Shown: piece after piece, positions 17,283-27,036 of the stretch
How the letters are laid out: each line of letters opens with the position of its first letter
How positions within the stretch are numbered: position 1 is the first letter of the stretch
Source: Pseudoalteromonas sp. T1lg75
GTDB lineage: Bacteria; Pseudomonadota; Gammaproteobacteria; Enterobacterales; Alteromonadaceae
Reading direction: 5' to 3'
NCBI RefSeq assembly: GCF_002964705.1
Contig: NZ_PQCD01000053.1
Coordinates: 251,972-315,971, forward strand
Length of the DNA stretch: 64,000 bases
Made by a program: the position numbers and the translations under genes
Notes under the pieces: generated by a model
Database searches by the model: none
The model's input: only the letters and a program-made list of their open reading frames with translations
What the model was told of the DNA's origin: nothing

Positions 17283-18542
17283 ATGTCAGATTCGAAACCG
17301 AGCCAATCATCTAGCCTAGATGATTGGCTTTGTTATTTAGAGCAGATCCATCCTGCCAATATTGAAATGGGCCTCGAGCGCGTCCAGCGCGTGGCAGAGC
17401 AAATTGGCCTGCTTGATACCCGCAGCAAAATCATTCTTATCGCCGGCACCAACGGCAAGGGCACCACAGCACAATGCCTGGAAGCGCTCTTGTTAGCCCA
17501 GGGCTATAGCGTCGGTACCTATGCCTCGCCTCATTTGATTCGATATAACGAGCGGGTGCGTATTAACGGCGCCGAGCTTGACGACCAAGTCCATGTGGAT
17601 GCCTTCAGCGCGCTTGAGCAAGGGCGAGGGGATACCGCACTCACCTATTTTGAATACGGCACCTTAGGGGCGCTACACATCTTTAAGCGCATGGATGTTG
17701 ACTATGTGCTGATGGAAGTAGGCTTAGGCGGGCGTTATGACGCCACCAATATCGTCACTCCCGTTGCCAGCGTGATCACCACGGTAGACCTGGATCATAA
17801 AGAATACCTGGGCGATACCCGCGAATTGGTAGGCTATGACAAGGCCGGTATTTTCCGCACCGGTGTGCCTGCGATTGTGGGCGATTTGGATATACCCCAT
17901 ACCGTAGTCGATTACGGTGAGGAAATTGGCGCCGACCTCTGTTTATCCCGTCGTGATTTTCATTTCAGCGAAGATGAGGTCACCTTTAGCTGGCAAATGG
18001 ACGATTATGATCTGTGCTTTGCGCAACCGGCCATTCCGGCGCAAAACGCCGCTACGGCGCTGAGCGTACTCTATAAACTCAACCTATTACCGGATATTAC
18101 GGTGATCGCCGATTGTCTCAAGGCCCTGAAAGTCACCGGGCGTTTCCAGACCTTGAGCGAAAAGCCACTGGTGGTTACGGATGTGGCCCATAACCGCGAA
18201 TCTGCACGTTTTCTCGCCAAGCGTTTACAATCCTTTAAGCAACAAGGGCTTACTATCTATGCCGTGGTTGGCATGTTGGCCGACAAAGAGCATGATGATG
18301 TGATTGGTGCGATGAAGGATGTGGTCGATTATTGGCATGTAGCTACCTTGGATAACCCCAGGGGCACACAGGCCGAGCAGCTGTCACAGACCTTGAGTAA
18401 GCAGGTAAATGTGGCTGGTGCGCATACGTGTGTTGGTGATGCCATTGAGGCGGTTTTACCACAACTTTGTGAGCAAAGCCTTTTGATTATATTCGGATCG
18501 TTTTACACTGTAGCAGAAGCAATCACATTTTTTGAGAGTTAG
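17283..18542 (+). CDS. folC: Dihydrofolate synthase / folylpolyglutamate synthase
   Basis: 419 residues, Mur-ligase family. It adds glutamate to dihydropteroate and then further glutamates to folates. The P-loop GTNGKGTTAQ is at about 54-63. The DHKEYLGDT segment, with the metal-binding His, and the C-terminal DVAHN motif typical of FolC are seen. Length agrees with E. coli (422). It lies 27 bp after accD and 12 bp before dedD, in the usual order. Confidence 0.95.
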   Translation: MSDSKPSQSSSLDDWLCYLEQIHPANIEMGLERVQRVAEQIGLLDTRSKIILIAGTNGKGTTAQCLEALLLAQGYSVGTYASPHLIRYNERVRINGAELDDQVHVDAFSALEQGRGDTALTYFEYGTLGALHIFKRMDVDYVLMEVGLGGRYDATNIVTPVASVITTVDLDHKEYLGDTRELVGYDKAGIFRTGVPAIVGDLDIPHTVVDYGEEIGADLCLSRRDFHFSEDEVTFSWQMDDYDLCFAQPAIPAQNAATALSVLYKLNLLPDITVIADCLKALKVTGRFQTLSEKPLVVTDVAHNRESARFLAKRLQSFKQQGLTIYAVVGMLADKEHDDVIGAMKDVVDYWHVATLDNPRGTQAEQLSQTLSKQVNVAGAHTCVGDAIEAVLPQLCEQSLLIIFGSFYTVAEAITFFES

Positions 18543-18554
18543 GGGCTGTAAAGA

Positions 18555-19196
18555 GTGAACTCAGGGTTTGTTAATCGTTTGATCGGAACCACTATTGTAG
18601 TTGTTGCTGCTATTGTTTTTATTCCCAACATCTTGGATGGAGACAAGGTGCGCTACAAGGAAGGTTTTAAAGCCATTCCCGAGCGCCCTGAGTTCAAGTC
18701 TATCGACTTACAGCAGGCCCTCTCTGCCAAGGCCGATGCGGCTGCGCTACCCAAAGATGAAGCAGTAGAAGAAGTGGCTCCGGACGATGACAAGCTAGTG
18801 GCTGAAGGTTCGGCCGACGGCTCGGTTGCTAACACCGCCGATGAGCCATCACCAAAACCGCAACAAGCCGACGCTGAAAATGACACCGTAACAGTTGCGA
18901 CCCTAAACAAGGAAGAGCCTCTGGAGCGTCCGGCACAAAGCGGTTTAACGCAAATGGCGTACGTAGTTCAATTAGGGGCCTTTTCTCGTCAGGCTAGTGT
19001 CGATGCTTTGATGGCCAAGCTCAAAGACAACGGTTTTAAGGTCTTTACCCGTAAAGTGAAAACGCCTAATGGCACGCTCACCAAGGTGTTGGTGGGCCCG
19101 GAGTTGAGTAAGGCAACCCTTGAAAAGCAACTGCCTAAGTTACAAAAGCTGACTAATTTACAAGGTCGCATCACCCAGTTTCAAGTAACAAAATGA
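18555..19196 (+). CDS. dedD: SPOR-domain inner-membrane protein DedD
   Basis: 213 residues. One N-terminal membrane anchor (about 8-26) is followed by an acidic, Ala/Pro/Glu-rich periplasmic linker (40-125) and a C-terminal SPOR domain (about 135-213, YVVQLGAFSRQASVDALMAK) that binds denuded septal peptidoglycan. DedD helps cell constriction together with FtsN. The start is a GTG preceded by AGGGG at suitable distance. The folC-dedD-cvpA-purF order supports the name. Confidence 0.92.
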   Translation: MNSGFVNRLIGTTIVVVAAIVFIPNILDGDKVRYKEGFKAIPERPEFKSIDLQQALSAKADAAALPKDEAVEEVAPDDDKLVAEGSADGSVANTADEPSPKPQQADAENDTVTVATLNKEEPLERPAQSGLTQMAYVVQLGAFSRQASVDALMAKLKDNGFKVFTRKVKTPNGTLTKVLVGPELSKATLEKQLPKLQKLTNLQGRITQFQVTK

Positions 19197-19256
19197 TCTG
19201 GTATTTAACGCCTCGCTCCGCTAGAATGCGCCCCAAACGAACGACTAGTGGTTATT

Positions 19257-19751
19257 ATGATCTGGGTTGATTACGCCATTGCCGGCATTATTGCACTGTC
19301 TACCATTATTGGCTTAGTGCGAGGCTTTATTAAAGAGTCGATGTCGCTGGCCGTTTGGGCCGCTGCGTTTTTTGTATCCAGTATCTTTTACCCCTATTTA
19401 GCTTCCTACCTAACCAATATTTCAGAACCCCTTTTAAGAAATGCCGCAGCGATAGCCATATTGTTCTTCTCTACGCTGTTGTTGGGTGGATTGTTAAATT
19501 ACATTTTAGGTGAATTGGTGCAACGCACCGGTTTGTCGGGTACCGATCGCGTTTTTGGAATCGTGTTTGGTGCTTTGCGTGGCGTGTTGGTCGTAAGCGC
19601 CGTCCTATTCTTTCTCGATGCCTTTACCGGAGCCCCAAATACAAACTGGTGGAGCGCATCTCGACTTATCCCTGAATTTGGCTTTGTGATCGAGTGGTTT
19701 TTTGACTACCTTGAGCACAACTCAAGCTTTTTAAATTCAGCTAACCGTTAA
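19257..19751 (+). CDS. cvpA: CvpA family inner-membrane protein
   Basis: 164 residues with four hydrophobic helices (about 3-20, 25-48, 60-85, 97-120) and the family signature GLVRGFIKE after the first helix. CvpA was first linked to colicin V export and later to envelope robustness and bile resistance; its molecular activity is not settled. The ATG at 19257 gives the usual MIWVDY start; the upstream GTG at 19248 is less likely. It lies 17 bp before purF and is probably cotranscribed. I see no good PurR box upstream. Confidence 0.93.
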   Translation: MIWVDYAIAGIIALSTIIGLVRGFIKESMSLAVWAAAFFVSSIFYPYLASYLTNISEPLLRNAAAIAILFFSTLLLGGLLNYILGELVQRTGLSGTDRVFGIVFGALRGVLVVSAVLFFLDAFTGAPNTNWWSASRLIPEFGFVIEWFFDYLEHNSSFLNSANR

Positions 19752-19768
19752 TCGGCGAGGAAAATTTA

Positions 19769-21283
19769 ATGTGTGGTATCGTTGGTATAGTCGGAACATC
19801 GCCTGTTAATCAGGCTTTGTATGATGGCTTAACTGTTTTGCAACACCGCGGTCAGGACGCGGCGGGTATTATTACGATTGAAGATAATACCTTCAGTCTG
19901 CGCAAGGCCAATGGCTTAGTAAAAGATGTGTTCCATACAAGGCACATGAAGCGCCTGCAGGGCAATATCGGTCTTGGCCATGTGCGCTACCCAACCGCGG
20001 GCACATCAAGCTCAGCGGAAGCCCAGCCTTTCTATGTGAACTCGCCATTTGGTATTGCCATGGCCCATAACGGTAACTTGACTAATGCTGAGCAGCTAAA
20101 AGAGCAGCTGTTCAACGAGGCACGCCGTCATGTTAATACCACCTCGGATTCAGAGATCCTGCTGAACGTGTTAGCTCATGAGCTGAGCAAGAGCGATAAG
20201 CTGAAATTAGGCGCAGAAGATATCTTTGCCGCGATTTCAGAGGTGAACTCTAAGGTGATCGGTGGTTACGCCACGATTGCCATGATCATCGGCCACGGCA
20301 TGGTGGCGTTTCGTGACCCACACGGTATTCGTCCGCTTATCTTTGGTAAGCGCGAAACGGAAAAGGGTACCGAGTACATGTTCTCATCAGAGAGCGTGGC
20401 ACTGGACACCGACGGCTTTGAAGTTATCCGTGACGTTGCCCCTGGCGAAGCCATTTATGTGACCGAAGACGGCCAGCTATTCTCACAATTGTGTGCCGAT
20501 AAGTCGGTTTACAACCCCTGTCTCTTTGAATTCGTATACTTTGCCCGCCCTGACTCGACCATCGACAATATGTCGGTATACGCCACGCGCGTAAACATGG
20601 GCACCAAGCTGGGTGAGAAGATCAAACGTGAATGGGCTGATAAGGACATTGACGTGGTGATCCCAATTCCTGAGACGTCGTGTGATATCGCATTGGAAAT
20701 CGCTTCTGTACTTGAACTGCCTTACCGCCAGGGTTTTGTGAAGAACCGTTATATCGGTCGTACCTTCATCATGCCGGGTCAGGAACTGCGTAAAAAGTCG
20801 GTACGTCGTAAGCTCAACGCCATTGCCCGTGAATTTAAAGGCAAAAACGTTTTGTTGGTTGATGACTCAATCGTTCGTGGTACCACGTCGGCCCAGATCG
20901 TAGAAATGGCCCGTGAAGCCGGCGCCAAGAATGTGTACTTTGCCTCAGCGGCGCCAGAAGTACGCTTCCCGAACGTCTATGGTATCGATATGCCATCGGC
21001 CGCCGAATTGATCGCCCATGGTCGTGAAGTAGAAGACATCAATGCCAGCATTGGCGCCGATGGTCTTATCTATCAATCGCTGGAAGATTTGGTTGCGGCG
21101 GTGTCGCAAGAGAACCAGGAAATCACCCGTTTTGAAACCTCCGTTTTCGATGGTAACTATGTGACCGGTGATATTAACCAGGATTACCTAAATCGTATCG
21201 ACGAGCTGCGTAATGACTCGGCCAAATCTGGTCGTGAAAAGGCGATGTCGGCCAACTTGGAAATTCATAACCAAGACGATTAA
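19769..21283 (+). CDS. purF: Amidophosphoribosyltransferase
   Basis: 504 residues. First committed step of purine synthesis: glutamine plus PRPP to phosphoribosylamine. The N-terminal nucleophile Cys2 (MCGIVGIVG) is exposed after Met removal. The glutamine amidotransferase domain covers about 1-235, and the phosphoribosyltransferase domain contains the PRPP motif [14 protein letters not shown]. Length equals E. coli PurF (505). It ends at a very strong dyad that separates it from the convergent gene. Confidence 0.97.
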   Translation: MCGIVGIVGTSPVNQALYDGLTVLQHRGQDAAGIITIEDNTFSLRKANGLVKDVFHTRHMKRLQGNIGLGHVRYPTAGTSSSAEAQPFYVNSPFGIAMAHNGNLTNAEQLKEQLFNEARRHVNTTSDSEILLNVLAHELSKSDKLKLGAEDIFAAISEVNSKVIGGYATIAMIIGHGMVAFRDPHGIRPLIFGKRETEKGTEYMFSSESVALDTDGFEVIRDVAPGEAIYVTEDGQLFSQLCADKSVYNPCLFEFVYFARPDSTIDNMSVYATRVNMGTKLGEKIKREWADKDIDVVIPIPETSCDIALEIASVLELPYRQGFVKNRYIGRTFIMPGQELRKKSVRRKLNAIAREFKGKNVLLVDDSIVRGTTSAQIVEMAREAGAKNVYFASAAPEVRFPNVYGIDMPSAAELIAHGREVEDINASIGADGLIYQSLEDLVAAVSQENQEITRFETSVFDGNYVTGDINQDYLNRIDELRNDSAKSGREKAMSANLEIHNQDD

Positions 21284-21293
21284 GTGCGTGCAT

Positions 21294-21334
21294 AAGCAAT
21301 AAAAAAGGAGCCACAGGCTCCTTTTTTATTGCTT
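21294..21334. terminator. Bidirectional terminator between purF and the Yip1-family gene
   Basis: A perfect 19-bp inverted repeat (AAGCAATAAAAAAGGAGCC and its complement) with a 3-base loop; A and T runs on both sides serve both convergent genes. Confidence 0.93.
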
Positions 21335-21361
21335 AAAATTATTGCTAGCGGCTGAAGTCAG

Positions 21362-21961
21362 CTAGCTAAAGATGGGTGAGACGATACCGTTGGTCCATAA
21401 AATGGCGGTAGCAGCCAAGATTATCACCAGTAACACCAAACCACAGGTCACCACCGAGCTGGCATAAATAAAACCGCGTTCGTAGGGGATATGCATCAGG
21501 ATCGGCACACCGGTGTAGAGTAGATACACCGAATAGCTGAGCGCTACCAGGCCAACACAGACAATAAACCACAGAGTCGGGTAGAAGGCCGCAAAGGCCG
21601 CCATAAATACCGGAGTCGAGGTATAGGCCGCAAGCTCAAGCGTTTGCGTGAAGGTCGGCTCAGCGCCGAAGGTTTTTGCCATCCAATGAGCCAGATAAGC
21701 GAGCGCAAATACGCCGACAATCAAGGCCGCATACATGGCGCCAGCGATCATCAAGGCACTGTCGTGAGTCAGGTAAACCGGATCACCGGTACCAACACTC
21801 CAGCCTAAATGAACTGCCGAATAATAGCCCATGATACTGGGGATCAAGGCAATGAGTAGAATGTGCGATAAGCTATAGAGCAGGCTTTCGTGGCGATTGT
21901 CGATGGTTTGCCACTCTTCAACTGGATGGGCATATAAGCCCCAAAGGTGATTTAGAATCAT
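21362..21961 (-). CDS. Yip1-family inner-membrane protein
   Basis: 199 residues with five hydrophobic helices (about 30-50, 68-95, 110-128, 131-150, 162-190). The N-terminal segment HLWGLYAHPVEEWQTI is typical of bacterial Yip1-domain (YohC-like) proteins. The function in bacteria is unknown. It stands alone, convergent with purF and divergent from miaE, with 150 bp of non-coding sequence upstream. The family call rests on the N-terminal motif and topology. Confidence 0.75.
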   Translation of the reverse strand: MILNHLWGLYAHPVEEWQTIDNRHESLLYSLSHILLIALIPSIMGYYSAVHLGWSVGTGDPVYLTHDSALMIAGAMYAALIVGVFALAYLAHWMAKTFGAEPTFTQTLELAAYTSTPVFMAAFAAFYPTLWFIVCVGLVALSYSVYLLYTGVPILMHIPYERGFIYASSVVTCGLVLLVIILAATAILWTNGIVSPIFS

Positions 21962-22114
21962 AGAGTTACCCCTTAAATAAACTGGTTTTTGGCTGTATTA
22001 TTTTTCACCAGCACTCATTTATGTATCGTCTAGAGCCTGGCGTTTGTCAAGAAAGTCCCCGAGCGCGTCGAATATGGTAAAATAGCGCCAATTACCAAGA
22101 TATTGATTGAAGTT

Positions 22115-22885
22115 ATGCTGGCCAAGTACCAAGAATTATTAGCTCCCATTCATTCGTTTTTAGGATGTGAAACGCCGCAATCCTGGGTTGAAGAAGCGAA
22201 AAAGCCTGAGAATCTGCGCATTATTCTGACCGATCACCTGATCTGTGAACTCAAAGCCGCGCAAAGCGCCATGTATCTTATTCGCCGTTACGCGGTGGAC
22301 GAGCAAAGCGGCGAGGCCTTGTTGCAGTGGCTGAAGCCTTACGAAGACTTTACCTATCGCCAGGTGGGTGATTGGCAGGCCTTGGCTGATCACAATAAGC
22401 TCAATAAATCCATAATCCCCAAGTCTAGTGTGCCCTATGGCCAGGACCTCATAGATAAAATGGTGCTGCTGATCAAAGAGGAATTGCACCACTTCTATCA
22501 GGTGCTGGAAATCATGCAGGAGTGCGGCATCGACTACGATAAAATCACCTCCAGCCGTTATGCCAAGGGGTTATTGCGCCATGTACGTACCTATGAGCCA
22601 CAAGCCCTGATCGACAAGCTGATCTGTGGTGCCTATATCGAAGCGCGCTCATGCGAGCGCTTTGCCATGTTAGCGCCTCATGTGGATACGCGTCTGGGAG
22701 AGTTTTATATTTCCTTGCTGCGCTCGGAAGCGCGTCATTATCAGGATTACCTCACCTTGGCTTCGGCTCTCGCCGGTGAGGATATTTCCGAGCGCATCGC
22801 GTTTTTTGGTGAGGTGGAAGCGGAGTTAATTGCTTCACCGGATGAGGATTTTAAGTTTCACAGTGGCGCACCCGTTGCCGCTTAG
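22115..22885 (+). CDS. miaE: tRNA-(ms2io6A)-hydroxylase MiaE
   Basis: 256 residues. A ferritin-like di-iron monooxygenase that hydroxylates the isopentenyl group of ms2i6A37 in tRNAs reading UNN codons. Metal-ligand motifs are visible: DHLICELKAAQSAM, EELHHFYQ, EARSCERF and RSEARHYQDY (two ExxH-type pairs). The ATG at 22115 is preferred; a TTG at 22103 has no better ribosome site. It occurs in Salmonella, Pseudomonas and marine gammaproteobacteria but not in E. coli K-12, which agrees with the suggested lineage. Confidence 0.94.
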   Translation: MLAKYQELLAPIHSFLGCETPQSWVEEAKKPENLRIILTDHLICELKAAQSAMYLIRRYAVDEQSGEALLQWLKPYEDFTYRQVGDWQALADHNKLNKSIIPKSSVPYGQDLIDKMVLLIKEELHHFYQVLEIMQECGIDYDKITSSRYAKGLLRHVRTYEPQALIDKLICGAYIEARSCERFAMLAPHVDTRLGEFYISLLRSEARHYQDYLTLASALAGEDISERIAFFGEVEAELIASPDEDFKFHSGAPVAA

Positions 22886-22912
22886 TACCTAACTAAAAGT
22901 GACTAACTAAAA

Positions 22913-22948
22913 CAAAAAAGCCCAGGTTCAAATTACGCCTGGGCTTAA
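22913..22948. terminator. Terminator between miaE and lpxH
   Basis: AAGCCCAGG/CCTGGGCTT stem with an 11-base loop, an A run on the left and a weak T tail on the right; it fits lpxH better than miaE. Confidence 0.75.
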
Positions 22949-22974
22949 TTCAAACAGAGCTATCGGCCGAGTTG

Positions 22975-23709
22975 CTAAAAGAACAAACGCTCGCGCTCAT
23001 GGCCATGACACAGGGTAAGACCGCTAGCATCGGCTACTATGTAGGAGCTGTGCTCATACCAATCACCGAGTACCACCCGGGTTTTACCGCCGTGGTCATG
23101 AATAGCGGGGCGGTGGGTGTGGCCGTGGATCATCAGCTCCACCTTATGGGCAGCAAAGGTTTCCAGCACCGCACTAGGCTCGACATCTAAAATCTCGGCG
23201 CGTTTGTTTTGCTGGCTCATTTTACTCTTGATACGCGCATTGCGGGCAACGCGGCGGCGATACCAAAGCGGCATGGCCAGCATTAAGCGCGGCCACCACC
23301 AACCGCGTGACTTGCGGCGAAACTTTTGATATTCGATATCCTGCGTACACATTTCATCGCCATGGAGCAGTACCACCTGGGTACCGTAAAGGTCGATAAC
23401 GGTTTGCTCGGGTAACAAAGTCATGCCCGCTTGGGCCGCGTATTTTTGGCCGAGCAGGAAATCACGGTTGCCATGAATAAAGTAGACCTTAACGCCACTA
23501 TCACTTATCGCTTTTAATCTTGTGGCAATATCATCGCTCAGTGCTTCATTGGCATCATCACCAACCCAGACTTCGAAAAAATCCCCGAGAATATAAAGCG
23601 CATCCACATCTGCATCTATATGGGTATCTAAAAACTCAAAGAAGGCGGCGGTGATATCTGGCTGAGCGGCGCTCAAATGCAGGTCGGAAATAAACAGCGT
23701 ACGTTTCAT
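22975..23709 (-). CDS. lpxH: UDP-2,3-diacylglucosamine diphosphatase
   Basis: 244 residues, calcineurin-like metallophosphoesterase that makes lipid X in lipid A synthesis. The metal motifs are in order: ISDLHL (D-x-H), LGDFFEVWVGDD (GDxx), HGNRDFL (GNRD), LLHGDEMC, and MIHGHTHRP (GHTH). Length matches the family (E. coli 240). It lies 48 bp downstream of ppiB on the same strand, as in E. coli, and probably shares its transcript. Confidence 0.96.
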   Translation of the reverse strand: MKRTLFISDLHLSAAQPDITAAFFEFLDTHIDADVDALYILGDFFEVWVGDDANEALSDDIATRLKAISDSGVKVYFIHGNRDFLLGQKYAAQAGMTLLPEQTVIDLYGTQVVLLHGDEMCTQDIEYQKFRRKSRGWWWPRLMLAMPLWYRRRVARNARIKSKMSQQNKRAEILDVEPSAVLETFAAHKVELMIHGHTHRPAIHDHGGKTRVVLGDWYEHSSYIVADASGLTLCHGHERERLFF

Positions 23710-23757
23710 GGGGCCCTTAATAGCAAAAAGCGCGACAGAGCCGCGCTTAATAAAGTA

Positions 23758-24249
23758 TTACTCTACAGTAACCTTAGTGATCACCACATCTTCAAGTGGT
23801 ACATCCTGGTGGAAGCCAGCAGAGCCAGTGGCTACGCCTTTAATCTTCTCTACCACGTCCATGCCTTCTACTACTTCTGCGAAGACACAGTAGCCCCAGC
23901 CTTGTGACGTTTCGCTGCTGAAGTTTAGGAAGTCATTGTCATTAACATTGATAAAGAACTGAGCGGTCGCAGAATGTGGATCCGGCGTACGCGCCATGGC
24001 TACCGTGCCTTTTTTATTGCTAAGGCCGTTGTTAGCTTCGTTTTCAATTGGATCTTGCACAGACTTTTGGTCCATACCCGGTGCAAAACCACCACCTTGA
24101 ACCATAAAGCCATCGATAACACGGTGGAAAATAGTGCCATCGTAAAAGCCAGACTTGGCGTAGTTTAAAAAGTTGGCGACCGTTTTTGGTGCTTCTGTTT
24201 CAAATAGCGCCAGCTTAATGGTGCCCATATTGGTTTCTAATACAACCAT
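23758..24249 (-). CDS. ppiB: Cytoplasmic cyclophilin-type peptidyl-prolyl isomerase
   Basis: 163 residues, a single cyclophilin domain without signal peptide. The catalytic Arg lies in [14 protein letters not shown] and the rest of the active site in [16 protein letters not shown]. It catalyses cis-trans isomerisation of prolyl bonds. Divergent from cysS across 188 bp, an arrangement shared with E. coli. Confidence 0.96.
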   Translation of the reverse strand: MVVLETNMGTIKLALFETEAPKTVANFLNYAKSGFYDGTIFHRVIDGFMVQGGGFAPGMDQKSVQDPIENEANNGLSNKKGTVAMARTPDPHSATAQFFINVNDNDFLNFSSETSQGWGYCVFAEVVEGMDVVEKIKGVATGSAGFHQDVPLEDVVITKVTVE

Positions 24250-24437
24250 GATGATTCTCTATGTATTAAGGTGAAAAGGTTATTTTATCCCACGGTGGTG
24301 AAACTCTCAATCTACTAAGGGAGGATAGGGCCATTAAGTCCTTTAATTTTGTTGCTTTTAGCCTTTTGCGCGGTGGCGGCTTGCCATGCGCGATGGTAAG
24401 ATAACGCCATTAATATAACCGATAGGATCCCCTTGTA

Positions 24438-25817
24438 ATGTTGCAGATATACAACACACTTTCACGTCAAAAAGAACACTTTGAGCCCTTGAATGCCAAT
24501 AAAGTGGACATGTATGTGTGTGGGATCACCATTTACGATTATTGCCACGTTGGCCACGCCCGTACTTATGTGTCGTTCGACGTGATGAACCGTTATTTGC
24601 GTTACCTTGGCTATGATGTCACCTATGTGCGCAACATTACCGATGTCGACGATAAGATCATCGCCCGTGCCAATGAGAACAAAGAGCCCATCGACGCTTT
24701 AACCAAGCGTATGACGGCCTCCATGCATGAAGACTTTGATGCCCTTAATATCCTTGCGCCGGATATCGAGCCTACGGTAACCGGTCATATGGACGATATC
24801 ATCGCCATGATTGAGCGTTTGATTGCCAAAGGGCACGCTTATGTAGCGCAAAGCGGCGACGTGCTGTTCGATGTTTCCAGCTTCAACGATTACGGCAAGC
24901 TTTCACAGCAGGACTTGGAGATGCTTCAGGCCGGTGCGCGTGTCGAAGTTGCCGAAGGCAAAGACGATCCTTTGGACTTCGTGCTATGGAAAAAAGCCAA
25001 GGCCGGTGAGCCAAGCTGGTCGTCACCTTGGGGTGAAGGTCGCCCGGGCTGGCATATCGAATGTTCGGCCATGAGCTCTAAGCACCTAGGCGAATACTTT
25101 GATATTCACGGCGGTGGTTCGGATCTGCAGTTCCCACACCATGAGAACGAAATTGCCCAGTCGTGCTGTGCTAACAATGGCCGCTATGTGAAAACTTGGA
25201 TCCATACCGGTATGGTGCAGGTAAATAAAGAAAAGATGTCTAAGTCATTAGGCAACTTCTTTACCGTGCGTGAAGTATTAAAAGCCTACGATCGGGAAAC
25301 CGTGCGCTACTTCCTGATCAATGGTCATTATCGCAGCCAGTTGAACTACTCGCAGGAAAACCTGGAGCAGGCTCGTGCATCCTTGGAGCGTATCTACACC
25401 GCCTTACGTGATGTTGAGCCGGTTGAGATTGAGCTTAAAGGCAACAAGTATGCGGCGCGTTTTGAAGCGGCCATGAATGATGACTTCAATACGCCGGAAG
25501 CCTTGCCTGTGTTATTCGAGCTGGCAAAAGAAGTGAACCGCCTTAAGGGTGAAGATGCCCCAGCGGCGGGCCAACATGCTTACCTGCTGGTTAAGCTGGC
25601 GGAAGTATTAGGTATTGCTCAGCAAGACCCAGCAGCTTTCCTTCAGGGTGAGCAAGACGACGATGAGGCGGCGCACATCGAAGCGCTGATTGAACAGCGT
25701 CGTCTGGCCCGTGAGAACAAAGACTGGGCAGCAGCGGATGAAGCCCGTGATGCGCTTACGGCCTTGGGTGTGGTGCTTGAAGACAGTGCCGGTAAAACCA
25801 CCTGGCGTAAAGCGTAA
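24438..25817 (+). CDS. cysS: Cysteinyl-tRNA synthetase
   Basis: 459 residues, class I synthetase that charges tRNA-Cys. The HIGH motif is HVGH (about 38-41) and the KMSKS motif is KMSKSLGN. Zinc ligands are seen at [17 protein letters not shown] and FPHHENE. Length equals E. coli CysS (461). It ends in a strong terminator. Downstream, an EamA transporter and a MITE copy separate it from folD, which in E. coli is a near neighbour. Confidence 0.97.
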   Translation: MLQIYNTLSRQKEHFEPLNANKVDMYVCGITIYDYCHVGHARTYVSFDVMNRYLRYLGYDVTYVRNITDVDDKIIARANENKEPIDALTKRMTASMHEDFDALNILAPDIEPTVTGHMDDIIAMIERLIAKGHAYVAQSGDVLFDVSSFNDYGKLSQQDLEMLQAGARVEVAEGKDDPLDFVLWKKAKAGEPSWSSPWGEGRPGWHIECSAMSSKHLGEYFDIHGGGSDLQFPHHENEIAQSCCANNGRYVKTWIHTGMVQVNKEKMSKSLGNFFTVREVLKAYDRETVRYFLINGHYRSQLNYSQENLEQARASLERIYTALRDVEPVEIELKGNKYAARFEAAMNDDFNTPEALPVLFELAKEVNRLKGEDAPAAGQHAYLLVKLAEVLGIAQQDPAAFLQGEQDDDEAAHIEALIEQRRLARENKDWAAADEARDALTALGVVLEDSAGKTTWRKA

Positions 25818-25840
25818 ACGCAAAGGTATAACGCCTTGTT

Positions 25841-25872
25841 AAAAACGCCGCGCATTTGTTCGCGGCGTTTTT
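25841..25872 (+). terminator. cysS terminator
   Basis: AAAAACGCCGCG pairs exactly with CGCGGCGTTTTT around an 8-base loop. Confidence 0.92.
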
Positions 25873-25902
25873 GTTTGTCGTTTCTGTCTTGACCTCAAGC
25901 TA

Positions 25903-26064
25903 ATACCAATTCACTTAAATAGCTAATCATTCTAGTGGGCTAAATATCATGCTCACTGTGTTGGAATTTTTCGATGTAGAATAACTACATAAGAAAAATT
26001 CCGCCTTGTGGTCCTATCATTTATCCAGCGCTATATCTGATCACATACTTAACAGAATTGGTAT
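25903..26064. mobile_element. MITE-like repeat, copy 2
   Basis: 162 bp with the same ATACCAATTC/GAATTGGTAT ends, length and orientation as the copy at 15225. The central hairpin is better preserved here: GGAATTTTTC pairs with GAAAAATTCC outside ATGTAG-AATAA-CTACAT. It lies between the cysS terminator and the EamA gene. No transposase is present, so mobility would depend on one encoded elsewhere. Confidence 0.82.
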
Positions 26065-26108
26065 AAAGGTTTTAGCCTGGCTGCCGTTATTATCAATCAG
26101 GAATCCGA

Positions 26109-27005
26109 ATGAATATTTTTCTTGCCATGATCCCCGCCTTCTTATGGGGAACCACCTATGCGGTCACCAAGTACGCCATGCCCGACTGGCCACCCATTTT
26201 ACTTGGTGCCTTGCGAGCTTTACCGGCAGGGATTGTGCTGTGGTTTCTTAAACCCTCTTTGCCCAAAGCCGGGCAGTGGCGCCCCTTGCTGCTTTTGGCT
26301 GCGGTGAATATCGCTCTGTTTTTTGCCTGTATCTTTGTGATGGCGGTTAATTTGCCAGCTGCCATTGCCGGGGTTGGCATGGTTTCCGTGCCCGTGGTCG
26401 CACTGCTTTATGCCTGGTTGGTAAAAGGGCAGCGACCGGCCATCATCCAAGCCATTTGCGCCCTGTCTCTAGTGTTTTTGGCCTGGCTCTTATTTGACCC
26501 GCAAGAGGTGAGTTTAACCCTGATAGGCATGGTGGCGTTATTTGCCTCCATGCTGTGTATTGTGGTTGGCAGTGCCTTAGTGCAAAAGTTTTCCCTGCAT
26601 ATTCATTGGTGGACGGTATTGACCTGGCAACTGATACTTGGCGGCGGGTTACTTGCCTGCGCCGCTATTGTCCAAGCACTTTATTTTCAGCCTCACGCTT
26701 ATGCGGTGCTTCAGGAGCCGATAGCAAACCAACAATGGCAGGCAATAGTGTGGCTCGTGCTGCCTAATACCGCAGTGGCATACAGCCTGTATGTATGGTT
26801 GTTAGGGCGCATGTCGGTGGTGGAGTTCACCTTTGGCACCATAGCTAATCCCATCGCAGGTATAGTGACGGCGGTGTTGCTATTGGCAGAGACGTATCAA
26901 GGTTGGCAATATGCCCTGATGATGGCGATGATAGTTTTTTCGGTGGCGCCACAAGGGGTGCAGTTATTGCGTACGCGATGGGGAAACAAAAAGGCCAGCA
27001 TTTAA
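26109..27005 (+). CDS. EamA (DMT) family transporter
   Basis: 298 residues, about ten membrane helices in two repeated halves, the EamA/RhaT architecture. Characteristic segments are the N-terminal IPAFLWGTTYAVTKYAMPDWPP, shortened here to its landmarks FLWGTTYAVTKY and WPPILLGALRALPAG, and the second-half motif SVVEFTFGTIANPIAGIV. Substrates in this family range from amino acids to nucleotides and cannot be told from sequence. No regulator is adjacent. Its stop codon is inside the terminator shared with folD. Confidence 0.85.
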   Translation: MNIFLAMIPAFLWGTTYAVTKYAMPDWPPILLGALRALPAGIVLWFLKPSLPKAGQWRPLLLLAAVNIALFFACIFVMAVNLPAAIAGVGMVSVPVVALLYAWLVKGQRPAIIQAICALSLVFLAWLLFDPQEVSLTLIGMVALFASMLCIVVGSALVQKFSLHIHWWTVLTWQLILGGGLLACAAIVQALYFQPHAYAVLQEPIANQQWQAIVWLVLPNTAVAYSLYVWLLGRMSVVEFTFGTIANPIAGIVTAVLLLAETYQGWQYALMMAMIVFSVAPQGVQLLRTRWGNKKASI

Positions 27006-27016
27006 AGCTGGCCTTT
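26988..27016. terminator. Bidirectional terminator between EamA gene and folD
   Basis: AAAAGGCCAGC pairs with GCTGGCCTTT; the left arm overlaps the last codons of the transporter gene. Confidence 0.82.
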
Positions 27017-27036
27017 GGCGTGATTAACACTATTAC

